A DNA stretch of 64,000 nucleotides, taken from JBNLBS01 sp050303415 (GTDB taxonomy: Bacteria; Pseudomonadota; Gammaproteobacteria; Methylococcales; Methylomonadaceae). Positions 7,686-17,264 of this stretch are shown piece by piece. The translations under genes and the position numbers were made by a program. Below the pieces are notes generated by a model. It worked only from the letters and a program-made list of their open reading frames with translations, did no database searches and was not told the DNA's origin. Every line of letters starts with the position of its first letter. Position 1 is the stretch's first letter. Where the stretch lies: the NCBI GenBank assembly GCA_050303415.1, contig JBNLBS010000013.1:1-64000 (forward strand), read 5' to 3'.

Positions 7686-7903
7686 GCTTAAACGGGTTGT
7701 CCGTATAGACCCGAGCTTTAATTAAAGTCAGTACAAACGGTATTGTGTGTAATCTAAGTCGCAGTTGGCTATAAAAACTTACAAAAATAGGAGTTTTTAC
7801 AAAAAATTCTATGTAGGTTGATACCGGTTCAGGTTATAAACTCACAATCTTGAAAACAGTGAGCTAACTGAGTCCGGAAATATATTAGGTAGGTATACGG
7901 CGG

Positions 7904-10900
7904 TCAGTAATCAACGTCTTCCGTTGGGGTAATGGGTAATTCAATCCAAAAGCAGCTGCCGATATCAGGTTCACTTTCTACCCCAATTGAGCCGCCCATA
8001 ATTTCAATCGCTCGTTTGGTAAAGGTTAAACCTATACCGGTTCCTTCTATTTGTCCATTCTCATGGCCCAAACGGTTAAAAGGAGTGAAAATGGCATTTA
8101 AAGAGTCTTTGTCTATACCCACTCCAGTGTCACTGATCGAAATGCGCAGTCTGGTGCTTTCAGGGAATTGCATTTCCAGATTGACGGTGCCAAGAGGTCG
8201 ATTATATTTAATCGCATTCGACAGTAAATTAAGCAAAATTTGTTTAAGCCGTGTGGGATCAGTATGCAGCGAAATATTCTGTATTCCATTACAAGACACT
8301 TGCACCTGATTGGTTTCGGCCATGGGTTTTACCAGACTCAGACATTCGGTTATTAGCGGAGCCAGATGAAATGTGGTGACTGATAAGTTGAGCTGACCGG
8401 TTTCTATTTTGGCTAAATCCAGGATTTCATCAATTAGGGTTAACAGGTGTTTTCCGGCTTTAATGATTTCTTTTACGCAATCATTATGTTCTTCGGAAAG
8501 GTTGTTATCGTATTCCATCAATTGTGAAAAGCCCATAATGGCATTTAGCGGGGTACGTAATTCATGACTCATGTTGGACAGAAATTCCGATTTCGCCTGA
8601 TTGGCGTTTTCTGCAGTTATTTTGGCCTCTACCAGTGCTTTACGGTTATATTCATCCTGAATCATGACACCGTAAGCTATATTAAACGGGCGTAAAAAAC
8701 TGACAATTTCATTGCTGTAACCATTGTTCCGATTCGATAAACCATAAACTCCGACCATTTGACTGCCGTAAAATACCGGGACAATAAGAAAAGACGAATT
8801 TGTCGGGTCCGAGTTGTCAGAATGCAGGCGTGAAGTATTTTGATTACTGATAACGTGATTCTTGGATTTTATTGCCTGATTAAGTAATTCGTTTATTTCC
8901 GGTAGTTTAATCTTCTGTATATCAAGTCTCTCAGGTTTGTTCGGGTGCCAGGGCGGAATAATATTGTTAGTGGTAAAATTTTGCAGTTGAGGCATTTTGT
9001 CTTCATCGTAAAAGACTTCGCTAAAAAAACCATATTCGCTGTCAGTCAGTTCGACAATGTTACTCAATATTTGGCCGATAGCACTATGAAGCATTCCGGC
9101 CGACATAAATTGAGTAAATGACTGATTTAAGATTGAAAGTAATTTTTGTTGTTGTGCGAGTTTAAGCTCAGTTGATTTACGTTTACTAATATCACTGTGT
9201 ATACCGATCATTCGTAGCGGTTTGCCGTCCCGGTCCCGGTTAATGACTTTTCCCCGGCACAATATCCATTTGTAACTGCCATCTTTACAACGCATGCGAA
9301 CTTCTTGTGAATAGTTTTCTATTTTGCCTTCAAGATAGGAGTGAAGAATTTGTTGCACTGATTCACGGTCGTCAGGGTGAAAACTGTTAAGCTTGCTACT
9401 AAAATGATTGGGCAGTTCATTTTCTTCATAACCCAGCATATGCATATAGTTTTTTGAATACAGTAAGGTATCGGTTTTCAGGTTCCAGTCCCATATTCCA
9501 TCTCCGGAACTTTCAACAGCAAGACTAAAGCGGTCTTCAGTTTCTCGTAATTTGGTATCAGCTTCTATGCGTTCGGTAATATCCTGAATCGTCCCGGTCA
9601 GGCCAATTAGCTTTCCAGTACTGTCAAAATCGCCATGAGCCAGCTCATGAACATGGCGTATAGAGCCATCGGGCCGTATAATGCGATGAATAATATCGTG
9701 ATGTCCGCTTTTTTTAGCCAGCTTTTCACTTTCCAATACTATTTTCAGATCATCCGGATGCACCGCCTTACGAAAGCCTTTTGCACTTGGTTTTATCTCA
9801 TTGGTTTGATAACCGTAAATACGATAGATTTCATCAGACCAGACAAGTTTCCGGGTCAAAAAATTCACCTTCCAGCTGCCGATATGAGCCAGCTGTTGCG
9901 CTTCCAGTAATTGAGTTTGGCTTTCTTTTAAGGCTTGTTCGGCTTTTTTTCGCTCGGTAATATCCCGCCAGATACAAAATAATCCATCCTGCCCATCAAA
10001 AGGAACTCGCGTCAAAGAGACTTCCGCCGGTACTTCTTTACCATCGGTATTTAAATAGACCCATTCGAACCGGTGATAACCGGTCAGATAGGCAAAAACC
10101 AACATTTCATTATGTTTGTCATATGAAGACTTACCATCAGATTGGCTTTTCGGTGAAAGTTGATATAAATGCTGATGCACTAGTGAGTCCGGTGAATCGA
10201 AGCCAAGTGCCTGAGCCGCAGATTTATTGGCTAATACAATCTGGTCTTCCAGTATCATCCACATCGGATCTTCGGATAATTCAAACAAACAGCGGTATTT
10301 TTCTTCGCTTTCGTTCCTTTCCTGTTCGAGTTGTTTTCGTTCGTTAATGTCAATGACCACACCCAGCATATGAAGCGGTTGTCCCTCTTCATTACGAACT
10401 ACATCACCTTTTTCATGCAACCAGCGAACCTGACCATCGGGTCTTATTATACGGTGTTCGATGTCATATTCGGCGCCATGCTCAATACAGGCATTTATGG
10501 CATTGACGACATTTTCTTTATCATCCGGGTGGAGAACGGATAAAAAATTTGCATAGCTGGTCTCTACCTCATTATCCGGATAGCCGAATAGTGATGGAAT
10601 GCGCTCTGACCAGTATAAGTCACCGGTTTGTATGTCCCAGTCCCAGGTGCCAATATTGGCAAAGTTCTGGCTGCGGCGTAAACGTTCCGCTTGATTTTGT
10701 GAGACCAGTTCATAGTGTTTACGTTCTGTTATATCGGTCCGAACAGAAACATACTGATAGGGTTTGCCGGAGTTATCCATGAACGGGGTAATGGTTGATT
10801 TTACCCAATAGAGGCTGCCGTCTTTTTTACGGTTACATATGTCACCCTGCCAAACTGAGCCGCTGGAAATTGTTTGCCACATTTGTTTATAAAATTCAGC

Positions 10901-11884
10901 CGAATGTGAACCGGATTTGATAAGGCGGTGATTTTTGCCGACTAATTCGTTACGGTCGTAGCCACTTATTTCACAGAACAGGTCATTCATATAAGTGATG
11001 TTTCCTGCCTGGTCGGTAATGCTGACAATTGCATGCTGGTTTAACGCACTATTGATTAGCGCCTGTTCATTTGATTCGTGATTGAAATTTCTCTGCAGGA
11101 CATTGATTCGTTGTTTTTTTTCTATACAGGCCGTTACTGCTGTTTGAAATTCAGCAGTTTGAATGGGGGTAATCAGTACATCGTCAATAGCCGGCTCAAA
11201 CCTTAGGGCCAAATCCTGTGACTGGAATGAAATTAGCAAAACGGCGAGTTCATGTTGTGCCCGGTCACGGAGCAAAGTAGCGATTTCAAGTTCAGTTACG
11301 CTGGGTAATCCCGAATTAATGACGATGATATCAGGGCAAAAGGCATCCATTAAAGTAAACAGATGCGTTATCTGAGTATGAGTCTGTACTTCGAAATCTT
11401 TAGCAGAAAGGATTGATGCTTGACTGTTTAAAATATCCTGTTCGTTGCCTAGAAGCAGTACTCGATAGGGTTGTTGGCTATAAGGGGTAGTTAGCCTGGT
11501 CAATAACTTAAACAATGTTTTATTGTTAATCGGTTTAACCAGTGAATGTTTAATCCCATAACGAAAAGCAGTTAACCGTGAATTGAGGTCGTCATGTTTC
11601 AAAAAACCGATAACCGGTGGCGATGTTGGCTGGTCACTATACCCGAGAAGTTTTTGGATAGGACAATTGGGTTGATCGGAAAAGAAACTATCATCCACAA
11701 TGATTGCAGCAGGTGGTTTTGATAATTCCGCAGTTGACCTTGCCCGATATTCAGAAAGATCGGTAAATGTAATTACCCTGTATCCTTTTTCTGACAATAC
11801 CTGACTGTGATTCATTGATTGTGTTGAATCAGCAATTATCTGGTGAATGACTGCTAAACATTCATCAGAACACATAGGTGGCAT
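7904..11884 (-). CDS. Large soluble multi-PAS sensor histidine kinase with two degenerate receiver domains
   Basis: 1326 aa, no membrane helices. Order: receiver-like 1 (about 15-135), receiver-like 2 (about 140-260), five PAS/PAC modules (about 270-905; each ends in a DITERK-like motif), a GAF-like domain (about 910-1070), HisKA with SNMSHELRTPLN, and HATPase_c with LSNAIKYN, DTGVGI and GTGIGL. Receiver 1 keeps an Asp (IIVDDSFF) and Lys (LVKPI). Receiver 2 has Asn where the phospho-acceptor should be (IVINSGLP) and lacks the conserved Lys, so it is probably a signalling-only module. No partner response regulator is encoded nearby. Signals are unknown. Confidence 0.85.
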   Translation of the reverse strand: MPPMCSDECLAVIHQIIADSTQSMNHSQVLSEKGYRVITFTDLSEYRARSTAELSKPPAAIIVDDSFFSDQPNCPIQKLLGYSDQPTSPPVIGFLKHDDLNSRLTAFRYGIKHSLVKPINNKTLFKLLTRLTTPYSQQPYRVLLLGNEQDILNSQASILSAKDFEVQTHTQITHLFTLMDAFCPDIIVINSGLPSVTELEIATLLRDRAQHELAVLLISFQSQDLALRFEPAIDDVLITPIQTAEFQTAVTACIEKKQRINVLQRNFNHESNEQALINSALNQHAIVSITDQAGNITYMNDLFCEISGYDRNELVGKNHRLIKSGSHSAEFYKQMWQTISSGSVWQGDICNRKKDGSLYWVKSTITPFMDNSGKPYQYVSVRTDITERKHYELVSQNQAERLRRSQNFANIGTWDWDIQTGDLYWSERIPSLFGYPDNEVETSYANFLSVLHPDDKENVVNAINACIEHGAEYDIEHRIIRPDGQVRWLHEKGDVVRNEEGQPLHMLGVVIDINERKQLEQERNESEEKYRCLFELSEDPMWMILEDQIVLANKSAAQALGFDSPDSLVHQHLYQLSPKSQSDGKSSYDKHNEMLVFAYLTGYHRFEWVYLNTDGKEVPAEVSLTRVPFDGQDGLFCIWRDITERKKAEQALKESQTQLLEAQQLAHIGSWKVNFLTRKLVWSDEIYRIYGYQTNEIKPSAKGFRKAVHPDDLKIVLESEKLAKKSGHHDIIHRIIRPDGSIRHVHELAHGDFDSTGKLIGLTGTIQDITERIEADTKLRETEDRFSLAVESSGDGIWDWNLKTDTLLYSKNYMHMLGYEENELPNHFSSKLNSFHPDDRESVQQILHSYLEGKIENYSQEVRMRCKDGSYKWILCRGKVINRDRDGKPLRMIGIHSDISKRKSTELKLAQQQKLLSILNQSFTQFMSAGMLHSAIGQILSNIVELTDSEYGFFSEVFYDEDKMPQLQNFTTNNIIPPWHPNKPERLDIQKIKLPEINELLNQAIKSKNHVISNQNTSRLHSDNSDPTNSSFLIVPVFYGSQMVGVYGLSNRNNGYSNEIVSFLRPFNIAYGVMIQDEYNRKALVEAKITAENANQAKSEFLSNMSHELRTPLNAIMGFSQLMEYDNNLSEEHNDCVKEIIKAGKHLLTLIDEILDLAKIETGQLNLSVTTFHLAPLITECLSLVKPMAETNQVQVSCNGIQNISLHTDPTRLKQILLNLLSNAIKYNRPLGTVNLEMQFPESTRLRISISDTGVGIDKDSLNAIFTPFNRLGHENGQIEGTGIGLTFTKRAIEIMGGSIGVESEPDIGSCFWIELPITPTEDVDY

Positions 11885-12412
11885 TATTAATCTGCTCCAA
11901 ACAAAGTTAACTAATAAATTTTGTTTTTATTTTCCGAGTATAACACTAGGTTTTAATATACAACACTATTGCAGGACTATTCAAAACAAGAAGTGCCGTA
12001 AAACGTTTAATTAAATTTTTTAACGGTTTAATTCAACAAATACATCCTGGCTCTGGCTTGCTCGTCAAAACAGATGGTATTGGTGTCGTAACCAGTTAAA
12101 CATTTTTCCCATACTTGTAGGTACCGAACCAAGTATTTATAGACGTGAGGCAAGGTCAGGACATATTAGTTGTCGGAAAAGTTATATTATCGCCTAGTTT
12201 CCAGTCACACTATCGCTCGATGCTTGATTCTACCTTGGATATACAGTAACTACACAGGAATATGGGTATGATTTTATAAAAACCGGTACCTTTTTCTTTA
12301 TAAAAAAATCGTGATGTTGAATTGCCGCTACGCGAACAAAGGCTGTATAGCGGAGCTAAATTAATATGCAAAAAGTATGACATGATGTAGGCTTATGAGT
12401 TAAGGTTAAAGA
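11885..12412. other. Intergenic region with no supported gene
   Basis: AT-rich stretch between the histidine kinase start and the pstB remnant. A minor palindrome ccgcta/tagcgg occurs at 12325-12353. A 45-codon open stretch on the minus strand (12028-12165) has no start codon and no family I recognise. The region may be decayed coding DNA. Confidence 0.4.
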
Positions 12413-12660
12413 ACGCATGGATTCGTCCGCACAGTCGTTCGCGGAAGACTTGATTGAATGTTTGCGAGGCCGTTATACCGTGTTGATCGTGACTCACAGT
12501 TTGGCCCAAGATTGATGGATGCCAATTATTCCAGTTTTTTCCGGGTTAAAGAGGCGGGTAGGAAGTCTGATTGCGTTTGGCAAATGTCATTAATTCTTTG
12601 AATCGCCTGTGTATATTAATGGAAGTTGGGGGTTAGCCGTTATCCGGATAATTTAACATG
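12413..12660 (+). pseudogene. Decayed 3' remnant of a pstB-like phosphate ABC-transporter ATPase gene
   Basis: One frame gives EDLIECLRGRYTVLIVTHSLAQ, matching the segment around the H-loop of PstB-type ATPases, then hits TGA. Shifting frame gives RLMDANYSSFFRVKEAG, and a further shift gives GSLIAFGKCH, a stop, then FFESP. These follow the order expected for the C-terminal end of PstB (FF-V-EAGRLIEFG-H-FESP). Walker A, signature and Walker B regions are missing. At least two frameshifts and stops are present, so this is a non-functional relic. Assignment is by eye. Confidence 0.6.
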
Positions 12661-12694
12661 GCATTAGTAAAATCACCTTATAGAGGAGTGTTTT

Positions 12695-13765
12695 ATGCTT
12701 ATTCCAACCGAACCGATTGGCAGTATTCCCAGGCCGCCCGGCTTACTGAAAATATTTGGCGATTATCATGCCGGTCATGTTTCAGATAGGCAATTAAATA
12801 AAGCCTATGAAGATGCCTTGCTGGATACGCTTTCTCGATTTGAAACTACAGGATCGCCGGTCATTACCGATGGTGAGCAACAAAAATCCAGTTTTTTGAC
12901 CTATCCTCTGGAAGGTTTGCCAAATATTGATAATGATGGCGTTAAGATTCCTTTTGAAGACGGACACTGCAGGCAACTACCCAGATTGACTGCTGGTCCC
13001 TTTCACTATCAGAATTATGCTGTTAAATATCTGCATTCAGCATTTCGTTATGCTCAACTGCCTGTCAAACAAGCGGTTATTTCGGCATCGGCACTGAGTT
13101 TGATTTATCCCGAGCAAGAACTGGCCGGTTATAGCCGGGAGCAGTTTTTAAACGATCTGGTGCGTGAGGTGGTAATGGATATACGCCTGTGCTTGAATGC
13201 AGGTGCTCATCGTGTGCAGATGGATTTTACCGAGGGGCGACTGGCGGTTAAGTTAGATCCGTCAAAAGCATTACTTAAACAATTTATCGATCTTAATAAC
13301 CGGGTACTGGGACACTTTAACGCACAGGAAAGAGAACGGTTAGGGGTGCATACTTGCCCTGGGGGGGATAATAATTCAACACATAGTGCTGAAATTGATT
13401 ATGCCGAGTTGTTGCCGGATCTTTTCCAACTTAAAGCAGGGAATTTCTATGTTCAACTGGCCAGTGAAAAAGATCCTGATCATGTGCTTTCCATAATCAG
13501 CCAACACCTTAAACCGGATCAACGTGTTTTTATCGGTGTCATTAACGTCATTGATAATCAGGTGGAAACACCTGAGATGGTCTGTGAAAAAATACTGTTA
13601 GCCGCCAGATATATTCCGATAACACAGCTGGGTACAACTGACGACTGTGGCTTTTCACCTTTTGAAGATGATACCGCAACAGGGCGTGATATTGCATTTG
13701 CAAAAATCAAGGCTCGCGTACAGGGCACCCGGATGGCGATAGAAAAATTAAAGGTTCATAAGTAG
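12695..13765 (+). CDS. MetE C-terminal-like protein (cobalamin-independent methionine synthase II family)
   Basis: 356 aa corresponding to the catalytic C-terminal half of MetE, without the N-terminal half. Start IGSIPRP is typical of the family. Zinc-site elements visible are HTCPGGD (HxC) around residue 225 and the late Cys in TTDDCGFSPF. Such stand-alone proteins may transfer methyl groups to homocysteine or another thiol; the methyl donor for this one is unknown. A good GAGG ribosome-binding site precedes the ATG. It is a single-gene unit ending in a terminator that overlaps the convergent htpX gene. Confidence 0.75.
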   Translation: MLIPTEPIGSIPRPPGLLKIFGDYHAGHVSDRQLNKAYEDALLDTLSRFETTGSPVITDGEQQKSSFLTYPLEGLPNIDNDGVKIPFEDGHCRQLPRLTAGPFHYQNYAVKYLHSAFRYAQLPVKQAVISASALSLIYPEQELAGYSREQFLNDLVREVVMDIRLCLNAGAHRVQMDFTEGRLAVKLDPSKALLKQFIDLNNRVLGHFNAQERERLGVHTCPGGDNNSTHSAEIDYAELLPDLFQLKAGNFYVQLASEKDPDHVLSIISQHLKPDQRVFIGVINVIDNQVETPEMVCEKILLAARYIPITQLGTTDDCGFSPFEDDTATGRDIAFAKIKARVQGTRMAIEKLKVHK

Positions 13766-13778
13766 GGGAACCAAAGTC

Positions 13779-13827
13779 CCGAAATTTTCAATGCCATAGG
13801 CCATGAAAATGCCATTTCGGTTTTTTT
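13779..13827 (+). terminator. Rho-independent terminator after the MetE-like gene
   Basis: Arms ccgaaat (13779-13785) and atttcgg (13814-13820), extended by an inner TTTCA/TGAAA pair, are followed by seven T residues. The right arm lies inside the 3' end of the convergent htpX gene. Confidence 0.7.
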
Positions 13828-14756
13828 CTGACTTCCCGAGCATGCAGTAGCCGGTTTAAAGTTTCCCGGTCAAAAATGATTTGAGCGGGAAATAAAATTT
13901 CAGGTTTTTTAAGTTCCATCAACCGTCGGACACGTTCATCAGTTGGTGGATGCGTGCGCAATAAAGACGGTTGTGGTATTTTTCGACCGGGTAAAAACAA
14001 CTGTTCCAGCCAACCACCGTCTGCTTGTTCTATTTTAACCAGAGCTCTGGCCAAACCGTCCGGGTCTCCGCTCAATCTGACGGCATTTAAGTCGGCATCG
14101 TATTCTCGGGTGCGGGATAAACCCAGTTGAGCCAAAGCGCAGATGTTCGGTGACAGAATCAATAAGATAATGGCAAACCAGTCGATAGTGACATTTGTCA
14201 GCAGGATTAAAGGTAAATTTACCAATAATAAAACCTGTCCGAACAGGGACATTATGCTGGTAACCCGGCTAAACATATCCGCCATTCCCATGACACCCAT
14301 ATCGTCATTGCGGATATGACTAATCTCATGAGCCAGCACACCCACTATTTCTTCGCCGTTTAACGAACGCAGTAAAGCATCACTGAGCGCTATACTGGCA
14401 TTATCCGGGCGGCCAACAGAGAAGGCATTAAGCACGTTACTGGGAATGTAGTAAAGCGTTGGAAGATGAGTTAAATTGGCGCGCCTGCTTAGCTCTTTAA
14501 TGGCGGAATCCAATAACGGAGTCTGTTCGGCGGTTAAAGGATAGGCTCCGTATAACTGCATAATTATTTTAGGGGTAAGGGTCGGATTGAATAAAAATAA
14601 TAAAATATTCATCGCGGCAAGTATAAATACGCCATCAATACCCCACAGCAAGTAACCCAGCAACAACATTAAACAAGCCATTATCACAAGCAGTAACAGG
14701 GTTTGTATTTTATTGCTCAGTGCATGCTGATTCCAGTTATCCACATCAAGTGCCAT
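13788..14756 (-). CDS. htpX: M48 zinc metalloprotease HtpX-like
   Basis: 322 aa. Two N-terminal transmembrane helices (about 17-60) precede the catalytic motif HEISH (in VLAHEISHIRNDD) near residue 143. Two more hydrophobic helices follow (about 165-215), then the third zinc-ligand region SRTREYDADLNAV and the late PSLLRTHPPTDERVRRL. This is the full HtpX layout: an inner-membrane protease with a cytoplasmic active site that clears misfolded membrane proteins. Single gene on the minus strand, 80 bp from the antiporter gene upstream. Confidence 0.88.
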   Translation of the reverse strand: MALDVDNWNQHALSNKIQTLLLLVIMACLMLLLGYLLWGIDGVFILAAMNILLFLFNPTLTPKIIMQLYGAYPLTAEQTPLLDSAIKELSRRANLTHLPTLYYIPSNVLNAFSVGRPDNASIALSDALLRSLNGEEIVGVLAHEISHIRNDDMGVMGMADMFSRVTSIMSLFGQVLLLVNLPLILLTNVTIDWFAIILLILSPNICALAQLGLSRTREYDADLNAVRLSGDPDGLARALVKIEQADGGWLEQLFLPGRKIPQPSLLRTHPPTDERVRRLMELKKPEILFPAQIIFDRETLNRLLHAREVRKKPKWHFHGLWH

Positions 14757-14839
14757 AGAGCGTTACCTTTTATTAATAAAACAAAGTCAAACAACCATAA
14801 GGATAGCTTAATGGTTGTTTTTGTTTTGATTACGTTTCA

Positions 14840-16870
14840 TTAGTTATGGTTGACGGTATTCTGTTCCAATAGTTCAGTTAGTTGTTCAATCATACTGTTC
14901 GCATCGGATTCCGTTATTAGTCCGGTATTTGCCTGCTGTTCGATATCCTGTATTTGTGCGGTGAGCGCAAGCCTGTGAACTAATAAATGTTGTTGTTTTG
15001 TAACTACCTGCGGAAATAAATCTTCGATTGACCTTAACTGCTGCCTCGTAACTTCGTGCCAGCCATGATATATCTTTAATACCCCCTGTTTAACCGAATC
15101 ATCGGCATGATCCAGTTCCATCAATGATTCAATAGACCGGATGGCATGCTCGCTGCTGAGCCTCCTGGCCCAGGCAGTGAGATAATCTCGGGCAGCAAAC
15201 ATTTCGGTCGAATAGGTAAACGGTAATTTTCCCAGCAAAAATTGGCGCAGAGGAGACAGTCGTTCAAGTAGGCGAAGTTCCGGACGACTCTGGTCGTGAC
15301 GCAATGCTTCAATCTGATCTTTGATACAGCGCCGGAGCTGAATATAGTTCTTAGTCGGTAATATACCCTGATTTAATAATCGGTAGATATATGAAATTTC
15401 AATTGTTAATCCGCGCCTAAGAAATCGCTTCCATTCCTCAATAGGGCCTTCCTCTTCGTCACGCCAATGACTCAGCTGCTGCTGTAGGCTTGATATTTCC
15501 ATATCCAGAGAATGTTTGTAGTCTTCAGGTATATCCGGTAAGGCAAAGGGTGTGTTTTGCAGATTGATCAGCTGTTTTTGGGCATTATTTTTTGCCGATA
15601 ACCAGCTCTCGGCCTGGGCTATCTTATCTGAAATATCCGGTATATCGAGTTTCAGAGCATGGGTAAGCCGGCCAATACTAAGACCTTGAACGATGATCGA
15701 AAACAATACCACGACTAGGGTAATTGAGAACAGCTGTTCCATACCGGCCAGACTGGATAATCCCATAGCCAATGCCAGTGTCACTGCCCCCCGTAAACCA
15801 CCCCAGTTTAAAATATGCCTATATGCCATCCTTATTTTGTGGGGATGGCGACTCAATTTTCCTGCAACGGGCATTAAGCCATAGATCATTGTACTGCGGG
15901 AGATAAACATGGCAATAATGACAATAACAGCAATATCCAGCTCCTGAATTAGAAAATCCGGTTTGGTGGCCAAACCGATCATTAAGAAAATCACTGTCGT
16001 TGCAACATAGGCGAGAAAACTCCAGAAACTATTGAGTTGTTGTTCTACTCGGTGAGGAATGGGCAATGGGCGTTCTCTGGCCAAAACAAGACCGGCAACA
16101 GCGGTTGCAATAATACCGCTGGTATGGAAGAAAAATTCTGCGGTTAAATAACTGCCGTAAGCAAGCAATAGGGTAAGTGTGATTTCCACAAAGGGGTCGC
16201 GGCGTAACTGAATCAATAAAAAATAGCTTATACGTCCAAATACCCAGCCGTTCACGATACCGCCAACCAGTGCAGTAAGAAAATGCAGTACACCCTCAAC
16301 AACAACCTGATTCAGGGCAGCGCCGGTTCCCAGAATCACAATAACGATCTTGGTTAAAACAATTGTGGTCGCATCATTAAAAAGACTTTCACCTTCTACC
16401 AGAAGCGTCAGATCTTTAGGCGTGCCCAGGCGGCGAAATTCACTAATGACTGCTGCAGGATCCGTGGCACTTAAAATAATGCCCAGTAGCAAGGCAACTG
16501 TCCAATTAAGGCCGGTCAGTGCACCTACTATCAGTGTAATTATACCTGCAGAAATTAACAGTCCAGGGATCGCCAGGTAGAGAATCGCTTTGTAATTTTC
16601 CAGTAACTGCTTACAGTCAAGACTTAATGCCGTATCAAACACCATAGTGGGTAATAGAATCACCATGATCAATTCTTTAAAAACGGAAACGTCGGAAAGT
16701 GCTGTCCAGGGTACCGGCCAATGAGCAGAGATCTGCTCTAGTCCCAATCCGGCAAAAACAAGCAGGACTGGAAAGGGAATATGCGAGCGTTTTTCCACCG
16801 GCTTTAATAGGGCGGCTATTAGAAGCAGTGTTAAAAGTGTAGATGTGGCAGTAACAAAGGAGCTATCCAT
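14840..16870 (-). CDS. CPA1-family Na+/H+ antiporter (NhaP-like) with long cytoplasmic tail
   Basis: 676 aa. About twelve transmembrane helices fill residues 5-410, with the CPA1 ion-site motifs LSATDPAAVI and GESLFNDATTIVL and the later LNWGGLRGAVTLALA. Residues about 420-676 form a charged helical cytoplasmic tail of the kind that regulates NhaP and eukaryotic NHE-type exchangers. Likely function is Na+ or K+ for H+ exchange at the inner membrane. It may share a transcript with htpX downstream. Confidence 0.88.
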   Translation of the reverse strand: MDSSFVTATSTLLTLLLIAALLKPVEKRSHIPFPVLLVFAGLGLEQISAHWPVPWTALSDVSVFKELIMVILLPTMVFDTALSLDCKQLLENYKAILYLAIPGLLISAGIITLIVGALTGLNWTVALLLGIILSATDPAAVISEFRRLGTPKDLTLLVEGESLFNDATTIVLTKIVIVILGTGAALNQVVVEGVLHFLTALVGGIVNGWVFGRISYFLLIQLRRDPFVEITLTLLLAYGSYLTAEFFFHTSGIIATAVAGLVLARERPLPIPHRVEQQLNSFWSFLAYVATTVIFLMIGLATKPDFLIQELDIAVIVIIAMFISRSTMIYGLMPVAGKLSRHPHKIRMAYRHILNWGGLRGAVTLALAMGLSSLAGMEQLFSITLVVVLFSIIVQGLSIGRLTHALKLDIPDISDKIAQAESWLSAKNNAQKQLINLQNTPFALPDIPEDYKHSLDMEISSLQQQLSHWRDEEEGPIEEWKRFLRRGLTIEISYIYRLLNQGILPTKNYIQLRRCIKDQIEALRHDQSRPELRLLERLSPLRQFLLGKLPFTYSTEMFAARDYLTAWARRLSSEHAIRSIESLMELDHADDSVKQGVLKIYHGWHEVTRQQLRSIEDLFPQVVTKQQHLLVHRLALTAQIQDIEQQANTGLITESDANSMIEQLTELLEQNTVNHN

Positions 16871-17264
16871 AAAGAGCAGTATGCCCCTTTTTTTGTAAAC
16901 TAAAAAGTATCAACATTTCAAGTTATTATGATAGGAAATCAAATTATGTCGGTGTTTTGTCCAAATCATCAATATCTATCTGATTTTTATGTTTTGAGGA
17001 GGGGTAAACTTATCCTGGTATGAATCGTTCCTATAATAAACAAATTCTACACCGTTTTAGCGGATATTTTAGTTAAGAGTAATTGCTTTTGTTTGTTCTT
17101 AATATTGAAACCAATTCAGCTTTGAAAAGATATAATGCAGGTAAGGGGGTTAAAGGTAATGTTATCAATCAGTACACCAGAGGTTTTTTGTTAGAAACTG
17201 TTTGAAAGTCGGCTCATTTGAAGCCAGACTTTAAAATGAAATTAAATGTTAATCAGGAGAACAT
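16871..17264. other. Divergent intergenic region, antiporter / Old Yellow Enzyme
   Basis: 394 bp without a gene. A hairpin at 17205-17232 (aaagtc-ggct with agcc-a-gacttt) lies in the leader of the flavin oxidoreductase gene, followed by an AGGAG ribosome-binding site 6-7 nt from its ATG. Nothing else is supported. Confidence 0.5.

Noticed and set aside
12028..12165. Open 45-codon stretch on the minus strand ending FDEQARARMYLLN
   Set aside because: No start codon, no recognisable family and surrounded by non-coding DNA. Possibly a relic but not supportable.
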